From: Dichotomocladium elegans
Lineage: Eukaryota > Mucoromycota > Mucoromycetes > Mucorales > Lichtheimiaceae
DNA length: 64,000 nt
Reading direction: 5' to 3'
Assembly: GCA_025716815.1 (NCBI GenBank)
Contig: JAIXMN010000017.1
Location: forward strand, 62,001 to 126,000
Shown here: one piece after another, positions 22,227-33,416 of the stretch
How the letters are laid out: the number at the start of each line of letters is the position of its first letter
Numbering within the stretch: position 1 is the first letter of the stretch
Notes under the pieces: generated by a model
What the model was told of the DNA's origin: nothing
What the model saw: the letters and a program-made list of their open reading frames with translations, nothing else
The model's database searches: none
Translations under genes and position numbers: made by a program

Positions 22227-22853
22227 AGAAGCGTTCCCCTCCTCCGGTTGCCGTCCCCCCCCCTCTTCTTTTTTTTTACATCAGCGTTGCACTCCCTCTT
22301 TTTTCTTTACTTATCAACATATACTCAACACCCTCGTATGAGATGCCCGATGTGTCGCTTTCTCCCTCTCCCTCCTGTCCCTTTCACCTGAGCACACCGA
22401 CCGTTGTATACATACGCAAACCAAAGAATCCTGCTTGCTCATCCTCGCTTCTGCATAAGACTTAACTTCTACAATAACAACGGCTATAGAAAAACCTGTA
22501 CACTCGCACCCTATCATATTAACACAATTAAAACGATTCCAAATACATGTTGCAGCCAAAACAAAAAAAAAAAGCCGCCCTTCGCGCCGGGCGGAAAAGC
22601 GCGGTTTACTATTGCACACACATACAACGTACACAGCGTGTGAAATCAAGGCCTATTCTATCAGCCCAATGCGTTTGCCCGTCGTCATTGGTTCGTAGAA
22701 TGCGCCGTTTCAAAATTAAGCTTTTTTTTTTAACATCCTTTTCTAGAGCAAAAGCAAGCGCACGTAACATCGACACGCACAGGACACCAAAACACAGAGA
22801 GAACTAGACGTCGATTGTTTTTTTTTATCTCCTCTTTTCTTTGCGCAATATTC
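22227..22853. other. Intergenic region with a GC-rich hairpin
   Basis: This is the 3' region of LSC2 and the promoter side of the CCDC47-like gene. A perfect 6-base stem (CCGCCC at 22575-22580 pairing with GGGCGG at 22589-22594, 8-base loop) follows an A-run. Nothing else is recognised. Confidence 0.4.
22575..22594. repeat. GC-rich inverted repeat
   Basis: CCGCCC and GGGCGG form a perfect 6-base stem around TTCGCGCC, about 350 bases after the LSC2 stop. It could be a structured 3' element or chance. Confidence 0.4.
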
Positions 22854-24760
22854 ATGGCTCCTCAACGGCTCATTAGCTCTGCTCTTTCAGTTGCTGCCTT
22901 GTCATTCATCTCGATTGCGGCGGCTCAAGAAGAAGGTGAGTGAGAGTGTGTGCGTGCTTTGCTGAAGCATTGACAACCCGCCCCCCCTCTCCTTCCTCCT
23001 TCGAAACCACTATGTCACTTAAAAAACACGATCCGTGCCATCTCTTTTTGCATCAGATGCCCCGGTTACTAAGCAGGCTCGCCCCATCGTCAAACGTAAG
23101 CATTCTACAGCAAACATCAACGCGTTGCAATGAGGCCTTATTTTCTATATCTGCATGCCCATAAGCCTTGAGCATCGAGGACTTCAAGCTCGAGGCGTTC
23201 CTTGTGGTTGGACTTGGTGTTTTTGCTTTTGTCTGGTACTTGGGCGCGCAAATGAATGCCAATACTGCAAAGTCCTGGTAAGTTAAGGAAAAGGCTTGTT
23301 GGACAGGAGGAGGGGGAGCCCCATCAGGCAGGCACTGGCTTTGCGTGTGAAGGAGGAAAGGTTGAGAGCTCAAAACAAGAGAAATGTGTGTGCGCACACC
23401 CACAGGACTGCAAAGCATCAGGCCTATTTGGCAAGCCAATTTGCCATGATAGGCACCCAAGCAAACAGCCAGACGACAGTTACCAAGGATGGACCGGCCG
23501 ACTATTTTCTCTATGTTACCGGACGACGCAATGTGCAGTATGGTCATTGGTGGCTCAATGTAAGGGATACAGATATTATTCACAACCTCTCCCCCGCCCG
23601 CACGATTACGTTTTGCGCAAAAAACTCAAATGGGATTTGCCCTTTTTACATCGGCATGAAAAAAACGCTATCCTATAGTTGAAACCAAGAAACGATCTTT
23701 TTGCCTGGTTTTTCACCTTCATCGCGTCACTTGCTGGATTTGCCGAAACTCCTGCCGATGTCGTGGCAAGTAAAAGACCATCTTGATCCCGTCAAACTGT
23801 CTTGTTGGAGTTTACTGATGCGCTCTGACACACATCCACATACTCCGTAGAATGTGGACATGACCCTTGACAAGCGCATCCAAGGCCGATATGTCTTTGC
23901 TGTTCTTCCGAAGAAGATTGCCAAGAGCAAACGCGACAATCGTTGGGATCTTGTATGGACAGAGGACGTTAAGGGAAGGGGGGGAGAGGTTCTCTCATCA
24001 CTGATGATCTGCTGTTGTTGCTGCTCGCTACCTCTCTCTCCTTTTTTTTTTTAGAGAACATTTGCAAAAGTAGCCGATTCGAAATTATCAGATGACTACG
24101 TTGTGTATGCCGAATCCCAGAAATTGAGCGAATCGATCTTGACCAACCGCATCGTCGAGCTGATCAACAAGACGCCCGGTTTTGAATCGCTTATTGTCAC
24201 GAGTATGCCCGAGTTTGAGCCTGAAAAGTAAGCGGGGGATGGGGGGGGGTTTGACTTCTTTCACCTTTTTCTGGAGAAGGGAAGGCTCATGGCTATCAAC
24301 ACACAGATACACGGGTGATGGCGATCTCCGAATGGAATTGAGCTTTGCCATGTCGGATCGTCCAGAGCCTGTTGAGCTTGCATGCGAGCTGCCCGATGTT
24401 TTGGGATCTTTGAATTTGACGGCTGACGTAAGAGATATTATTTTTTGGGTGGGGGGAAGGAGGGTTGCGCGTGCGCGCGCACACGCCAGGGATGCCATTG
24501 TGTGTGGATGTTGCTGACAGTCCACGTGCTGACAGATCAAAAGCAAGCTGCGCAAGAACCGCGAGTCATTGGAGAAGATGGCTGCTAAACTTGCGGCGGA
24601 TGAGCGTGCGAATGAACTCTCCCGAAAGAAGGCAGAAGCCAAAAAGGCAGAGGCCGAGCGCGTCAAGAGCATGAGTGCGTCCGAGCAACGCAAGTGGGAT
24701 GAAAAGGAACGTGCCCGGGAGCTCAAGAAGACGCAGAAAAAGCGAACAAAGCGCATGTAA
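22854..24760 (+). CDS. CCDC47-like ER membrane protein (PAT complex)
   Basis: Nine exons (22854-22935, 23057-23095, 23166-23277, 23406-23559, 23679-23765, 23851-23952, 24055-24227, 24307-24427, 24536-24760) give 364 residues. A signal peptide (1-24, ending SIAAAQ) is followed by a short lumenal stretch, one transmembrane helix (about 51-69), a cytosolic domain (LYVTGRRNVQYGHWWLN, VDMTLDKRIQGRYVFAVLPK, VYAESQKLSESILTNRI) and a Lys/Arg/Glu-rich C-terminal helix ending TQKKRTKRM. This is the DUF1682/CCDC47 layout. In animals CCDC47 works with Asterix in the PAT complex, which helps multi-pass proteins insert at the ER. The human protein is longer (483) because of an acidic lumenal insert missing here. 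The fifth intron (23766-23850) starts GCAAGT, so it is a GC-AG intron. Confidence 0.88.
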
Positions 24761-24897
24761 ACAAAGAAACAACCCCCCATCCTTCCTACCTCCCGCCTCG
24801 CTCCAAACCGCACCTCCGCCCGTTCCGCAGCCCCATCTTTATATGTAGATGAAAGAAACGTTAGATGAGATTCAAAAAGGTTATTATTATTATGATT

Positions 24898-25270
24898 TTA
24901 TTGTTGCTTGTCGGAATTGCTCGTATTGGGCTGTTGCCACGTCGGTTTATCGGAATACGCAGCTTGTCGCATCTGCTCCATGAAGATTTTGTGGCGCTCG
25001 CGGCTTTCGCGCTGTCGTTCAAGCGCATCGTGTTGCAAATGAGGAGGAAGACGCTAAATCGGTTGTTAAGGATTCGAGTAAGCAAAAAAAAAAAGGAAAG
25101 GAAAAATAGACGATTATGTTGCATGTTGTATATATATATATATACATAAATGTGGATAATGATCTTACGCTAATCAGCTCATCCTCAGTAGGCACAGTAA
25201 ATTTCATGAGTCCATAACCAACGCCAATAATGGCACCGGCATATACGAGACCTTTTACGGTTTTGCTCAT
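24898..25270 (-). CDS. CBP4: Cbp4-like assembly factor of respiratory complex III
   Basis: Two exons, 25270-25169 and 25053-24898, give 85 residues. The N-terminus VYAGAIIGVGYGLMKFTVPTE, with a single membrane span and then DELISRLPP, matches yeast Cbp4 ([23 protein letters not shown], recalled). The rest is a charged helix (ERQRESRERHKIFMEQMR). Cbp4 sits in the mitochondrial inner membrane and binds newly made cytochrome b with Cbp3-Cbp6. Yeast Cbp4 is about 170 residues, so this one is half the length and keeps only the membrane helix and first coiled part. The gene is convergent with the CCDC47-like gene, with 137 bases between stop codons. Its intron contains a TA repeat. Confidence 0.85.
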
Positions 25271-25987
25271 TTAGGAGGGACTAAAGGCAAAATGTCCAGA
25301 AAAAGAGAGAGGAAGAGAAAAAAAAAAGATAACTTCGTTTCTGCAGAGGGCATCATCTACGTGTCTGCGCGCGCGTGCGCGGGGGTTGTGGGTGTGCCGA
25401 GATTGGGAAAAAGAGAATAATTACAATTTGTTTAGATGCCCGACAGCACTCGGGCTGGGGAGGGGAAGAGAGAAAAACTTAAAATTTATACATAGATATG
25501 ATGACTACCTGGTTCTCTGTCATGGGCACCGAAAGTCTAGGTTACAGAAATTGCATAACGAACAAATATAAATAACAGGTGAGAGCAGTAAAGATGTGCG
25601 GCCTTACACAGTAATTGAAAAAAAAAAAAGAGAGAGAGAGAGAGAGAGGCAGAGAGAAAGAGAGAGGGCGCAGTGGTCCAGCTTGGATCGGTCACCGACA
25701 GGGGGCGGGATTTGTAGTGTGTGGAAGCGGTCTTAACAAAAAAAATAGAGGACTTGCTATTTAATATAGTATCGGCACAAAACAAAATGAAAAAGAATAG
25801 AAACAAAGAGGGACAGAAAAAGAAGTAGGATGAGAAATAAGATCCTTATTGACTCTGTCTTATACACCGCTTCTTGCAAGTAGATCCTCCATCCCATTCC
25901 ATCACATGCCCTAATTGGGGGTATACAAACAGAGAAACAAAGTTTTTCTTTTTTTTATACTACAGTGAAAGTGATACAATCTTTTTT
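25271..25987. other. Intergenic region with a GA microsatellite
   Basis: No gene is seen. It holds the promoter side of CBP4 and the 3' region of the homeodomain gene. A (GA)n tract runs from 25630 to about 25677 with interruptions, and poly-A tracts flank it. Confidence 0.5.
25630..25677. repeat. GA-rich microsatellite
   Basis: Uninterrupted GA units from 25630 to 25648 continue as imperfect AGAGAAAGAGAGAG to about 25677. They are seen directly. Confidence 0.9.
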
Positions 25988-26917
25988 TTACAGCCAAGGC
26001 CGCCAGCTCTTGTGGGTATTGTTGTTGTTGTTGTTGTTATTATCGTTGGCGTTACTAGTAGGAGAAGTTGTTGTCGGGGCGGAGGTAGTGGAGGTTGCAG
26101 AAAGGGTGCAAGAGGATAGAGCGGTGGTAATGTTGGTTTTTTGTTTTTTGACGATGGCTTCCTGTTCTTGATCACATCGCTCAACATATCTCGCGGCCAA
26201 GGCAAGGATGTCGAGTGGAGTCATTTCCGGTGAAAGCGCAGGATAAGGTGATGAGATGGGTGTGAAAGATGGAGAAGAGGAGGTGGATGTGCTGGAATAG
26301 GTATCGTCCGAGTAGGATGGATGGTCTTGCGGCGCTTCTGTTGGCCAATAGGAAGGTTTGAGAGACACATCGACATCTTGTTGGTGTTGCCGGTGGTGAT
26401 GTTGATGATGATGCTGATGATCGAGAATGATTTGGCGCTTACGTAGTTCTTGTTGGCGGACACGATTAAATTTGGCACGGCGGTTTTGGAACCAAACCTG
26501 ATGATGAAAAAAAATTATGGGTTGGCCTCAAATGGCAAATCCGACAACAACCGAAAGATTGTTTCTACCTGTACTTCTCGGTTGGTCATGTTGAGACGGA
26601 GAGCAAGCTGCTCCCTTAGTTCAAAGTTGGGTGTGTCGGTATGTTCAAATATATCGGAGAGCGCCTGGAATTGGTCAGGCGATATTCTTTTTCGTTTCGG
26701 CCGACTGCTAGTGTTGGTGTTGGTGTTGGTGTTGGAGGGGATCACTGCTTTATTTGCATCATTAAACTTTGAACTCAGGGAATCTGAAGTCAAGCCATAT
26801 ATTACCTCCTTGGGGTTTGTCATCGGCCAAGTCGTCGGTGGCCGAAAAGGGGGGAGGCGAATGCTTGATCCTGGTCAAGGGAGTGGTGGATTGAGAGTTG
26901 ATGGAGGGGATCACCAT
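25988..26917 (-). CDS. Homeodomain transcription factor
   Basis: Three exons, 26917-26806, 26747-26569 and 26497-25988, give 266 residues. The homeodomain spans about residues 52-111: RPKRKRISPDQFQALSDIF, then NFELREQLALRLNMTNREVQ, then VWFQNRRAKF. W99, F100, N102 and R104 match homeodomain positions 48, 49, 51 and 53 that contact DNA. The second intron splits the recognition helix. The C-terminal half is low complexity: a His/Gln run (about 120-135), Ser/Thr/Pro-rich stretches and an Asn run near the end. It is a typical non-TALE, 60-residue fungal homeodomain. Targets are unknown. The start at 26917 is the first ATG after a long pyrimidine-rich leader; a downstream ATG in the first intron is less likely because it does not reach the homeodomain by a good splice. 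Confidence 0.9.
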
Positions 26918-29900
26918 GATAAGGGAAGAGCGGGTGTGGAAAGAGAAGAAAAAGAGAAAAAAGAGGAGGAAGGGAAAAAGGAAAAATAAAAGGATGCGAG
27001 AGGAGAAAGAATTCGTCTCATATCCCGTCTACCCTTCCCACCCCCCCTTTTTTTGTCCCCCCTTTTGAAATGTGTCGGATGCTAATCCGAACGCTGCTAA
27101 CCATCTTTTGCTTCCCAAAAAGGACATGCGTCCCCCAACCGAATCTGCTTATATTTCCTTGTCCGCTCGACAAAAAGCTGTGCTTTGTACTGCCGCCTCT
27201 CCCCTTCTTCAAGGTTGCCCTTCCAGTCCATCGCCTTCGTTTCCCAAGCACTCTATCTCACGCCCATCCCGCAAATCGCCCTCCCGAATGTCGTTGAAAT
27301 GTGCATTCTCGTTCATGATTGCAACATTCTTCCAAAGAATATTTGTAGTCGACACCATTCCCCATTGAAATCGCTTCGACCACATAATGAGCAACGGTTT
27401 TCCGACGTGTCTTCGGGATATAATTGAAAGTGCTTCGTTGGTTGCCGTTTTTCTCAAGACCTGCATCAACGTACACAATGTAAATGCGCAAAAAATGGTA
27501 CTTCTATCGACACTGCACTGAAGAGCACCGAACTCCCAGTGTGAGATGGAGCAGCCGTCGCCTATTCAGCAGTATCACGAAATCCTCATGTTGACACATG
27601 CTTCTCAACGGCCGTTGAGTCTCCTTCAACCTTCCTCTTACATTCGCAGCAACATAGTAGCCACTCCATTATACCCTTGATCGTACTGATGCCCGAAAAT
27701 CGCATCTGACAGTTCAGGATGCATCCTCTACTTGTGTGTGTATAAACATTCGCAGAATGGCTTGGTTTACTATCCTCACGTCAATATCACGAATCACCAA
27801 GTGTCTTTACAGCGCACCATGTTCTCTTCCTGTACACCCTCCACTAATTACGTCTCATGCCAGTCCCACTCCTCACTTTCCAGCTGTGTTCTCTGTCCCA
27901 TATCTGCTTTCATTTACGTATCGCCTGGTGACGATGGATAGTACTGTATTCGTTCTACTCTGCTGCGGGGTCGCTCTTGCTATGAGTTGAATGAGCCGTA
28001 GCCACCTGGCGCAAGCCGAATGACTGCCAAGACATCGCCAGAGGCGACATCAACAAGACTATATTGGAGTAGTATAGAACGCAATGTTTACCTTTCCAAA
28101 CTTTTTAAAGCAAGGAAGGTACGGTTGTGGACGATGGACTGTGCCTTCCATGTCGTAGTCGAGGATGTGTAGACAGAGGAGGTCAGGCTGGTTTGCACGC
28201 ATGATGCAATTACCAGCGATCTGCTCTGCATGATTTATCTCGTTAAACTACGTATGCGAGAGACGGTGTTTTCCCTATCAACGCATCTGATTCGACATCT
28301 AGCACAATATTGCCGAAGACATGCAGGCGATGAAACGTTCTCTCAAAACATTTTTAGGTGTGCATGTTGTTTGCTCTTTGACTTGGAGGGCTCGGAGAGA
28401 TCATATCATCAGTAAGCGGCGGAAGGTTCTATGCAGGCTGAAGTGGTTCGCGATGAATTATCTTACTTAGCTACTGCAAGTTAACAATTGCCTGCCTTTA
28501 GGGCCGATTTTGACTTGGGTCCTTGGGACCAACTACAGGATGCTGTGCTATTAGCCGGATCATGCGGAAGTTCAAACAGAATCATGCTTTTTTTGAATAC
28601 CGCACAATTTCTCCGCTTTGCCGGCGCCGACGTGCAGAAATGGGTGTTTGCAAACCCGTTGCCTATCGATTTTGAATACCAGCCCGTGCCTTACAGCCCT
28701 GTCAATACAAATAGGGGAATGAGCGATATCCTGAGAGAGAAAGTTGGGTGGGGGGTGAGAACAAAGGTAGCTGAAGACGGATGCGATAGACATTATGAAA
28801 CCCAGCCAATGTTGTTTCTCGCTTGTATTGACTTGCGGTGGTCAGGGAGATAAGGGATCGTGTTACCTCGCCCTATCGAAGATCTGACCCATTTTTGTTA
28901 TCAGAAGCGCTGTCCCCTTTTGTTTTCACATGACCACCCTATAAGCAGTAATTCAGTCAGCAATGATGTACTGACGTACCAAAAATGTCAACCAGAAATC
29001 GCAAAGATATGTAATGATCATTAATCCAAGAAGTCTTATGCATAATTCAAAAATGACACACGTTTCCTACACCCATTCGGAAGTGAGCAATCCATTTCTT
29101 ACAGAGATGGACTGGCTGCTCTGGGCCTATGAACTTTGCCATCGATGACGAAACATACTGTCTCTTCAAGTATTTGATTCCACAACAGAATAACTCGGGT
29201 ACATAATCTGTCCGCGCAATGGTCTTTTTGATCTTGTAGCCATGTATATTCCCAAACGAGAGGATGCAGACATTTCTGATAAAAGGAGCAGGTTTACGCG
29301 TAATTTCTCCAGTTACAAAGGGGGCCAAGACAAGCTCAAGTGCATCTGTACTCTCATGAAAAAAAAGACACAAGAACGCTCTTTTAGAATGCTTTGACGA
29401 GAATTCACCGTTGTCCTAGACTGGCGACGGTGTTCTTGAGAAGGGATCGGTTTCGGTCTGTACATAGATCGGAATAGCGCTGTAAAGATCCATGACCGAC
29501 ATGGTGTCAGCGCAGAAGACACGGAGAATATCAGTCGTCGCTTTCCTTCGTAGCACCTAAGAATTCGTTGGGTAAGAAGGCCTGAACATCTGGCCGCGTC
29601 TTCAGACGATTCTTTGATCCTTCTTGTTGTACTTTTAATGTATCAAAATTACAACGGGGGTTTGTGACGTTAAGCCAAAATCTATATACACAGGATAGAG
29701 GATCTCGTCTTCACCGGTCAATGGCGATCGGTGGACTCAATATCTCCTGTCGCTGCTGGTTCAACAAATGTCAAACTTGGTCTTTTTAATGGGCATCTTG
29801 TGTCTTGGGAATTGCACTTTATTTCCAAAATAAATTTCGTACAAGAGATAAAAATAAGGAGATGCATAAATTTGTCGTATCCGTTGGTAAAAAAAAAATG

Positions 29901-30439
29901 CTTTGCATCGATAGAGTGATGCTCATTAACTTTTGCTCAAAGAATGGAAAGCAGCGCAGCGAAAGCTCGTGCAGAAGCACCTCTCTTGGATGACTCGTCA
30001 GAAGTAATACTCGAATCTACAGCCTATATGTATTGCAGCTAACGGTTGACAAGTTTAATAATCTTCATGATCGTGGCAGAATGAGCTGGGGTAGCAACGT
30101 TGTATTTAATCGTCATATTCTGGTCTTGATGAAGTAGCTATATTATTCTCTTTTCTCGACAGTCTCCCGCCTCTTTTGAATTGCTAAGCACACCATTCAC
30201 AAAAGATTATTGCTTGGTTGATAAGTGTTTGGGGAGCTTTTTAAGCGTCATTTTGCGCAGGGATTTCTTGGCAACTGCTGTCCTTGAGAGTAAAGTGCAT
30301 GGCTTAAAAACACTGAGAGGTTCGCATGCCACCCAGAATCGTTCCACAAAACGTCCGCTCGTCTGCTTAATTCGTATGCGGTCATGGCTGGGGAGGGAGG
30401 GAATATATTTATTAGTATAACTATTATTTACAAAGCCTG
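26918..30439. other. Gene-poor stretch with orphan frames
   Basis: No conserved family is recognised. A minus frame at 27209-27478 and overlapping frames resemble a decayed coding region, possibly transposase, but carry no motif I can name. A plus frame at 28488-28853 (121 residues, ADFDLGPWDQLQD near its start) is open without low complexity and may be a repeat-derived relic. The broken frame at 29047-29502 is listed separately. Confidence 0.45.
29047..29502 (-). pseudogene. Broken open frame of unknown family
   Basis: From ATG at 29502 the minus strand reads MSVMDLYSAIPIYVQTETDP and continues for 28 codons to an in-frame TAG (29416-29418). It then stays open in the same frame for another 122 codons to 29047, including YKIKKTIARTDYVPELF and SMAKFIGPEQPVHLCKKWI. 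The second part has varied, protein-like composition. One point mutation (or a very short unseen intron) separates the two parts. I do not recognise the product. The setting in a gene-poor zone suggests an old lineage-specific gene or repeat remnant. Confidence 0.4.
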
Positions 30440-31142
30440 TCAATTCAGTATGCTTTGGATCTGCATGACATGGGCCGCTGGTGCTGATGATGATGCAGTT
30501 TCAGATGAAGACGGGCACTTGTAGGTCCGCCGCCTGGTGTCGTTCTGTTCCTTTTGTTTTGACTTTGCGGGAAGATGATTAGGGTCGAGCGTCCAGTAGC
30601 CACCTTTCCCATGATCTTTGGGAATTTTTCGAAAGCACTTGTTGAGCGATAGATTGTGCCTAATTGTATTCTACCAAATTTTTCTCCAGTCATCCAGATT
30701 GTTATATATATATAAATGTGTGTGTGTGTGTGTACATGTGCGCGTGCGTGTGTGTGTCTCGGCACTGTTTGGCTTTTTAAGTTACCTGCCAACCAGTATC
30801 TTCTGCATTATAAAGGGAGGGGTATTTGTCGATAATCCACTTATAGATGCCTTGCAGAGTCATCTGACCCGTTTCTGAGGTAGATAGCGCTTGGATTATA
30901 AGTGCAGCGCACGAAAATGGCGGTCTCCGTCGTCTTCGTGGTTGATGTTCGCTTGAATATGGGATAACAGGTATAAACGATTCCGAAACAATGTGTCGCC
31001 GCAATTCCGTTTGCTGGTCACTCGACCTGAATTGTTTGACCGATGCAACCAGATAAGGATGTCGCATTGCGACAGGGATTCTTGGCAATTCGTATCCTCG
31101 AACATCACGTTTGGATGAAGGCTGGACATTGTCGAGTGGCAT
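30440..31142 (-). CDS. Forkhead transcription factor
   Basis: Two exons, 31142-30786 and 30670-30440, give 195 residues. The forkhead domain starts near residue 74 ([38 protein letters not shown]) and continues across the intron as [13 protein letters not shown] and KGGYWTLDP. The N.IRHNLS recognition helix is intact. Forkhead factors bind RYAAAYA-like sites and in fungi control cell-cycle or morphogenesis genes. The protein is short: 70 residues before the domain and about 40 after it. The ATG at 31142 is chosen because the longer frame from 31205 begins with an unlikely hydrophobic stretch. Upstream exons cannot be excluded, and a poly-Gln frame lies at 32017-32070. The intron carries a TA/TG microsatellite. 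Confidence 0.88.
30702..30733. repeat. TA/TG microsatellite in the forkhead intron
   Basis: TATATATATA is followed by TGTGTGTGTGTG inside the 115-base intron of the forkhead gene. Seen directly. Confidence 0.9.
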
Positions 31143-33416
31143 GTATATGAACGACGATATGAAAAAGAGAAAGCGGAGAGGTAAGATAACTGAAGCAACA
31201 AGCAAAAAGCCTATTTCTCTTTCTGGTTGGAAAAGCCGCTCTCCACCCCCCCGTGCGGGGAAACAAAATCACCCTCGATTGGGAGCCAGTTAAAGCCAGT
31301 CCCTGATGCGCACGGACAAGACGGCCACCTCTTACAAACATGCGAATGTAATCTGTCTCTCTATCATGGTGTTGGGATAAAGGTATGGTATTTTTAAAAG
31401 TTGTGTCGGTAGCCACACAGAGTCAAACTGATAAGAAAAGCTAAAGAGGGGAAGGGGAAGGGGGGAAGATGAAACATCGTCGGGCTTATCGCCAAGGTGA
31501 TACGACACATTTCAGAAAAGGGTCGGTCCCTTTTATGCATGCGATCACTGTCATGCGCGGGGATCTCTCGCTTTGGCTCGCTCTCTGGCACTGCTCCTAT
31601 TCAAAAACATCACCTATGTCTTCTATTTCATTGTAAACCGCCCCCAGGTACACACACATGAGTTTGTGCGAGCTAACCTAATATCTTTCTCACCACCACC
31701 ACTCCTCTCCGTCTTTTGAACATGTTATGTTAATTAGCTGCTATTTTCTCCTACTACTTCCCCTTGACACCGTCGAAGTGAAAAGGCATAAGCATTTGAA
31801 GCCACGTATGAACATGCACCCGACAAGGAGAATAATGTGGCAAGATGAGGTACATAAAGTGACGTAACAATGTGTTGCTGGCTCAAATGGCAGAACAATA
31901 CCTTGGATGAGAATGGAAGGGGTGAAGGGCCGAATGAATAGGGCCCACGGTTAACCTGACCAGACCATTTGCTTCGCCAGATGAACTCAAAAGGCAATGA
32001 ATGTACCGTTGAGGTATAGCTGAGTTGTTGTTGTTGTTGGTGCTGCTGCTGCTGCTGCTGCCAGGACAACATGCTAAATCGGATCATATCCATGCGTACT
32101 GCGATGATGAGCAAAATGAAACTCGAAAGCAATCTCTCTCTCGTAACCCGAAAACATCGTACAAAGGAAAACCCCTCAGACGAGTTCAACGACATTTGTT
32201 GAAATCCTATGGTACGGCAAAAGAACGGCGGTTCATCTTATCCGGTGAAAGTCGCACTATACTTGTGCCACCCGAGGAGCTCTGTCGTCCGCCATTATCA
32301 GATCGTACGCTTTTAGTATTCATTCCCATCAGTTAGCACAGTAAAGACCATTTTTCCTGCGCAGTTTCTGAGTAAAGAATTTAGAACATGGAAGTTCCGT
32401 TCCCACTCCAATCGATAGCTGATGATGCTGTTGGCAGCCGCTCGAGGTTCGAAAAAGATGGAATCAAGATATACTTCAGATGAAACTAACCGATTGAGCA
32501 TGCGGGTAGCTAAGTGCGGTGTAAATTCAACATATTTAGTTGGTCGTGCAATATTCTATTCCCCAAAAGTGGATCCCTCAGAAAATCCTTTGTCTTATTG
32601 CGGAATTTTTTTATGTTCTCAAGGCCAATGTTTACCGCTATTTTATCCTTTTAAGGGTCATGGTATGGACTTACACTGGCTTTTACAAGGTCTTGTATTA
32701 GAGGATGCTAAAGAGAACTTCGCAAAGTGTAACAAGTGGCTTTTAACTATTTTGGAAATAGATCTTTGCGGAATACCGACGGCTATCTTTTGGGGACGAT
32801 TTATCGGAGTGACTAGTATGCAAAGGCATTGGGTTTCGGTAGCTGAAGTCTTGAGAAGCTTGTCAAATGACCCGCTCAGCACTCATCTGTGGTGATGACA
32901 AGTGTGGACCCATATACAGATTGTATGGAACCGCACAGGGATATGGTACAAGGATCCGTGTAACCTCCATAGGTCCTGCACAAGCCTCTTCGTTTCCCGG
33001 TGTCTTAATTAAATGCCGAATTTGCACGTGTAGTTAGCGCAGACGGCTTTTTCTCTGGATCAAAACTGTAGCAATATCAGGTCTGGCGATGTAATGTCTT
33101 CTGGCATATACAAAGTATTCCCCTGATCCCCGGCACGTATCCTGTCGCAAAGCAATCAACTTTGATGTCCATTTGCACAGAATTAGATAGAGTCTGTCGT
33201 ATAGGTCCTTTTGGGAGATGAAGTGTAATGATCTATGACGAATTGGTTTGGTAATACAAGCTGGATATATGTGCATTTTTTTCCCCTGTTGGTGTACGAT
33301 CTGATTAAAAACTTATGTACGTCGGTGGACTTTAGCCTTGTTTTTAAATAGCACCAAAAAAGTGGCATATTTCTTTCTTTTCATTCTCCCATCCTCTTCC
33401 TCAACTTCGTGTCGAA
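31143..33416. other. Mostly non-coding stretch with one orphan frame
   Basis: This lies upstream of the divergent forkhead and MFS genes. A CTG/TTG tract at 32017-32062 encodes poly-Gln on the minus strand (frame 31734-32195), but the rest of that frame has no protein-like features I can name. A plus-strand frame at 32422-32895 is listed separately. Nothing else is recognised. Confidence 0.45.
32422..32895 (+). CDS. Orphan open frame, 157 residues
   Basis: The frame starts MMLLAAARGSKKMESRY and contains KGHGMDLHWLLQGLVLED and CGIPTAIFWGRFIGVTSMQ. The composition is balanced, without simple repeats, and the GC content drops from the flanks. I do not recognise a family and see no clear introns or promoter. 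The pattern (W, G and C residues, an LLQGLVL helix followed by a short charged linker) suggests a once-folded domain, perhaps from a lineage-specific repeat family. Function unknown. Confidence 0.35.
   Translation: MMLLAAARGSKKMESRYTSDETNRLSMRVAKCGVNSTYLVGRAIFYSPKVDPSENPLSYCGIFLCSQGQCLPLFYPFKGHGMDLHWLLQGLVLEDAKENFAKCNKWLLTILEIDLCGIPTAIFWGRFIGVTSMQRHWVSVAEVLRSLSNDPLSTHLW

Noticed and set aside
27018..27491. Minus-strand frames that might be a transposase remnant
   Set aside because: No catalytic motif or helix-turn-helix could be named, and the pieces could not be linked; only noted as gene-poor sequence.
31734..32195. Poly-Gln frame that could be an upstream exon of the forkhead gene
   Set aside because: No pair of splice sites joined it convincingly to the forkhead exon, and its non-repeat parts look random.
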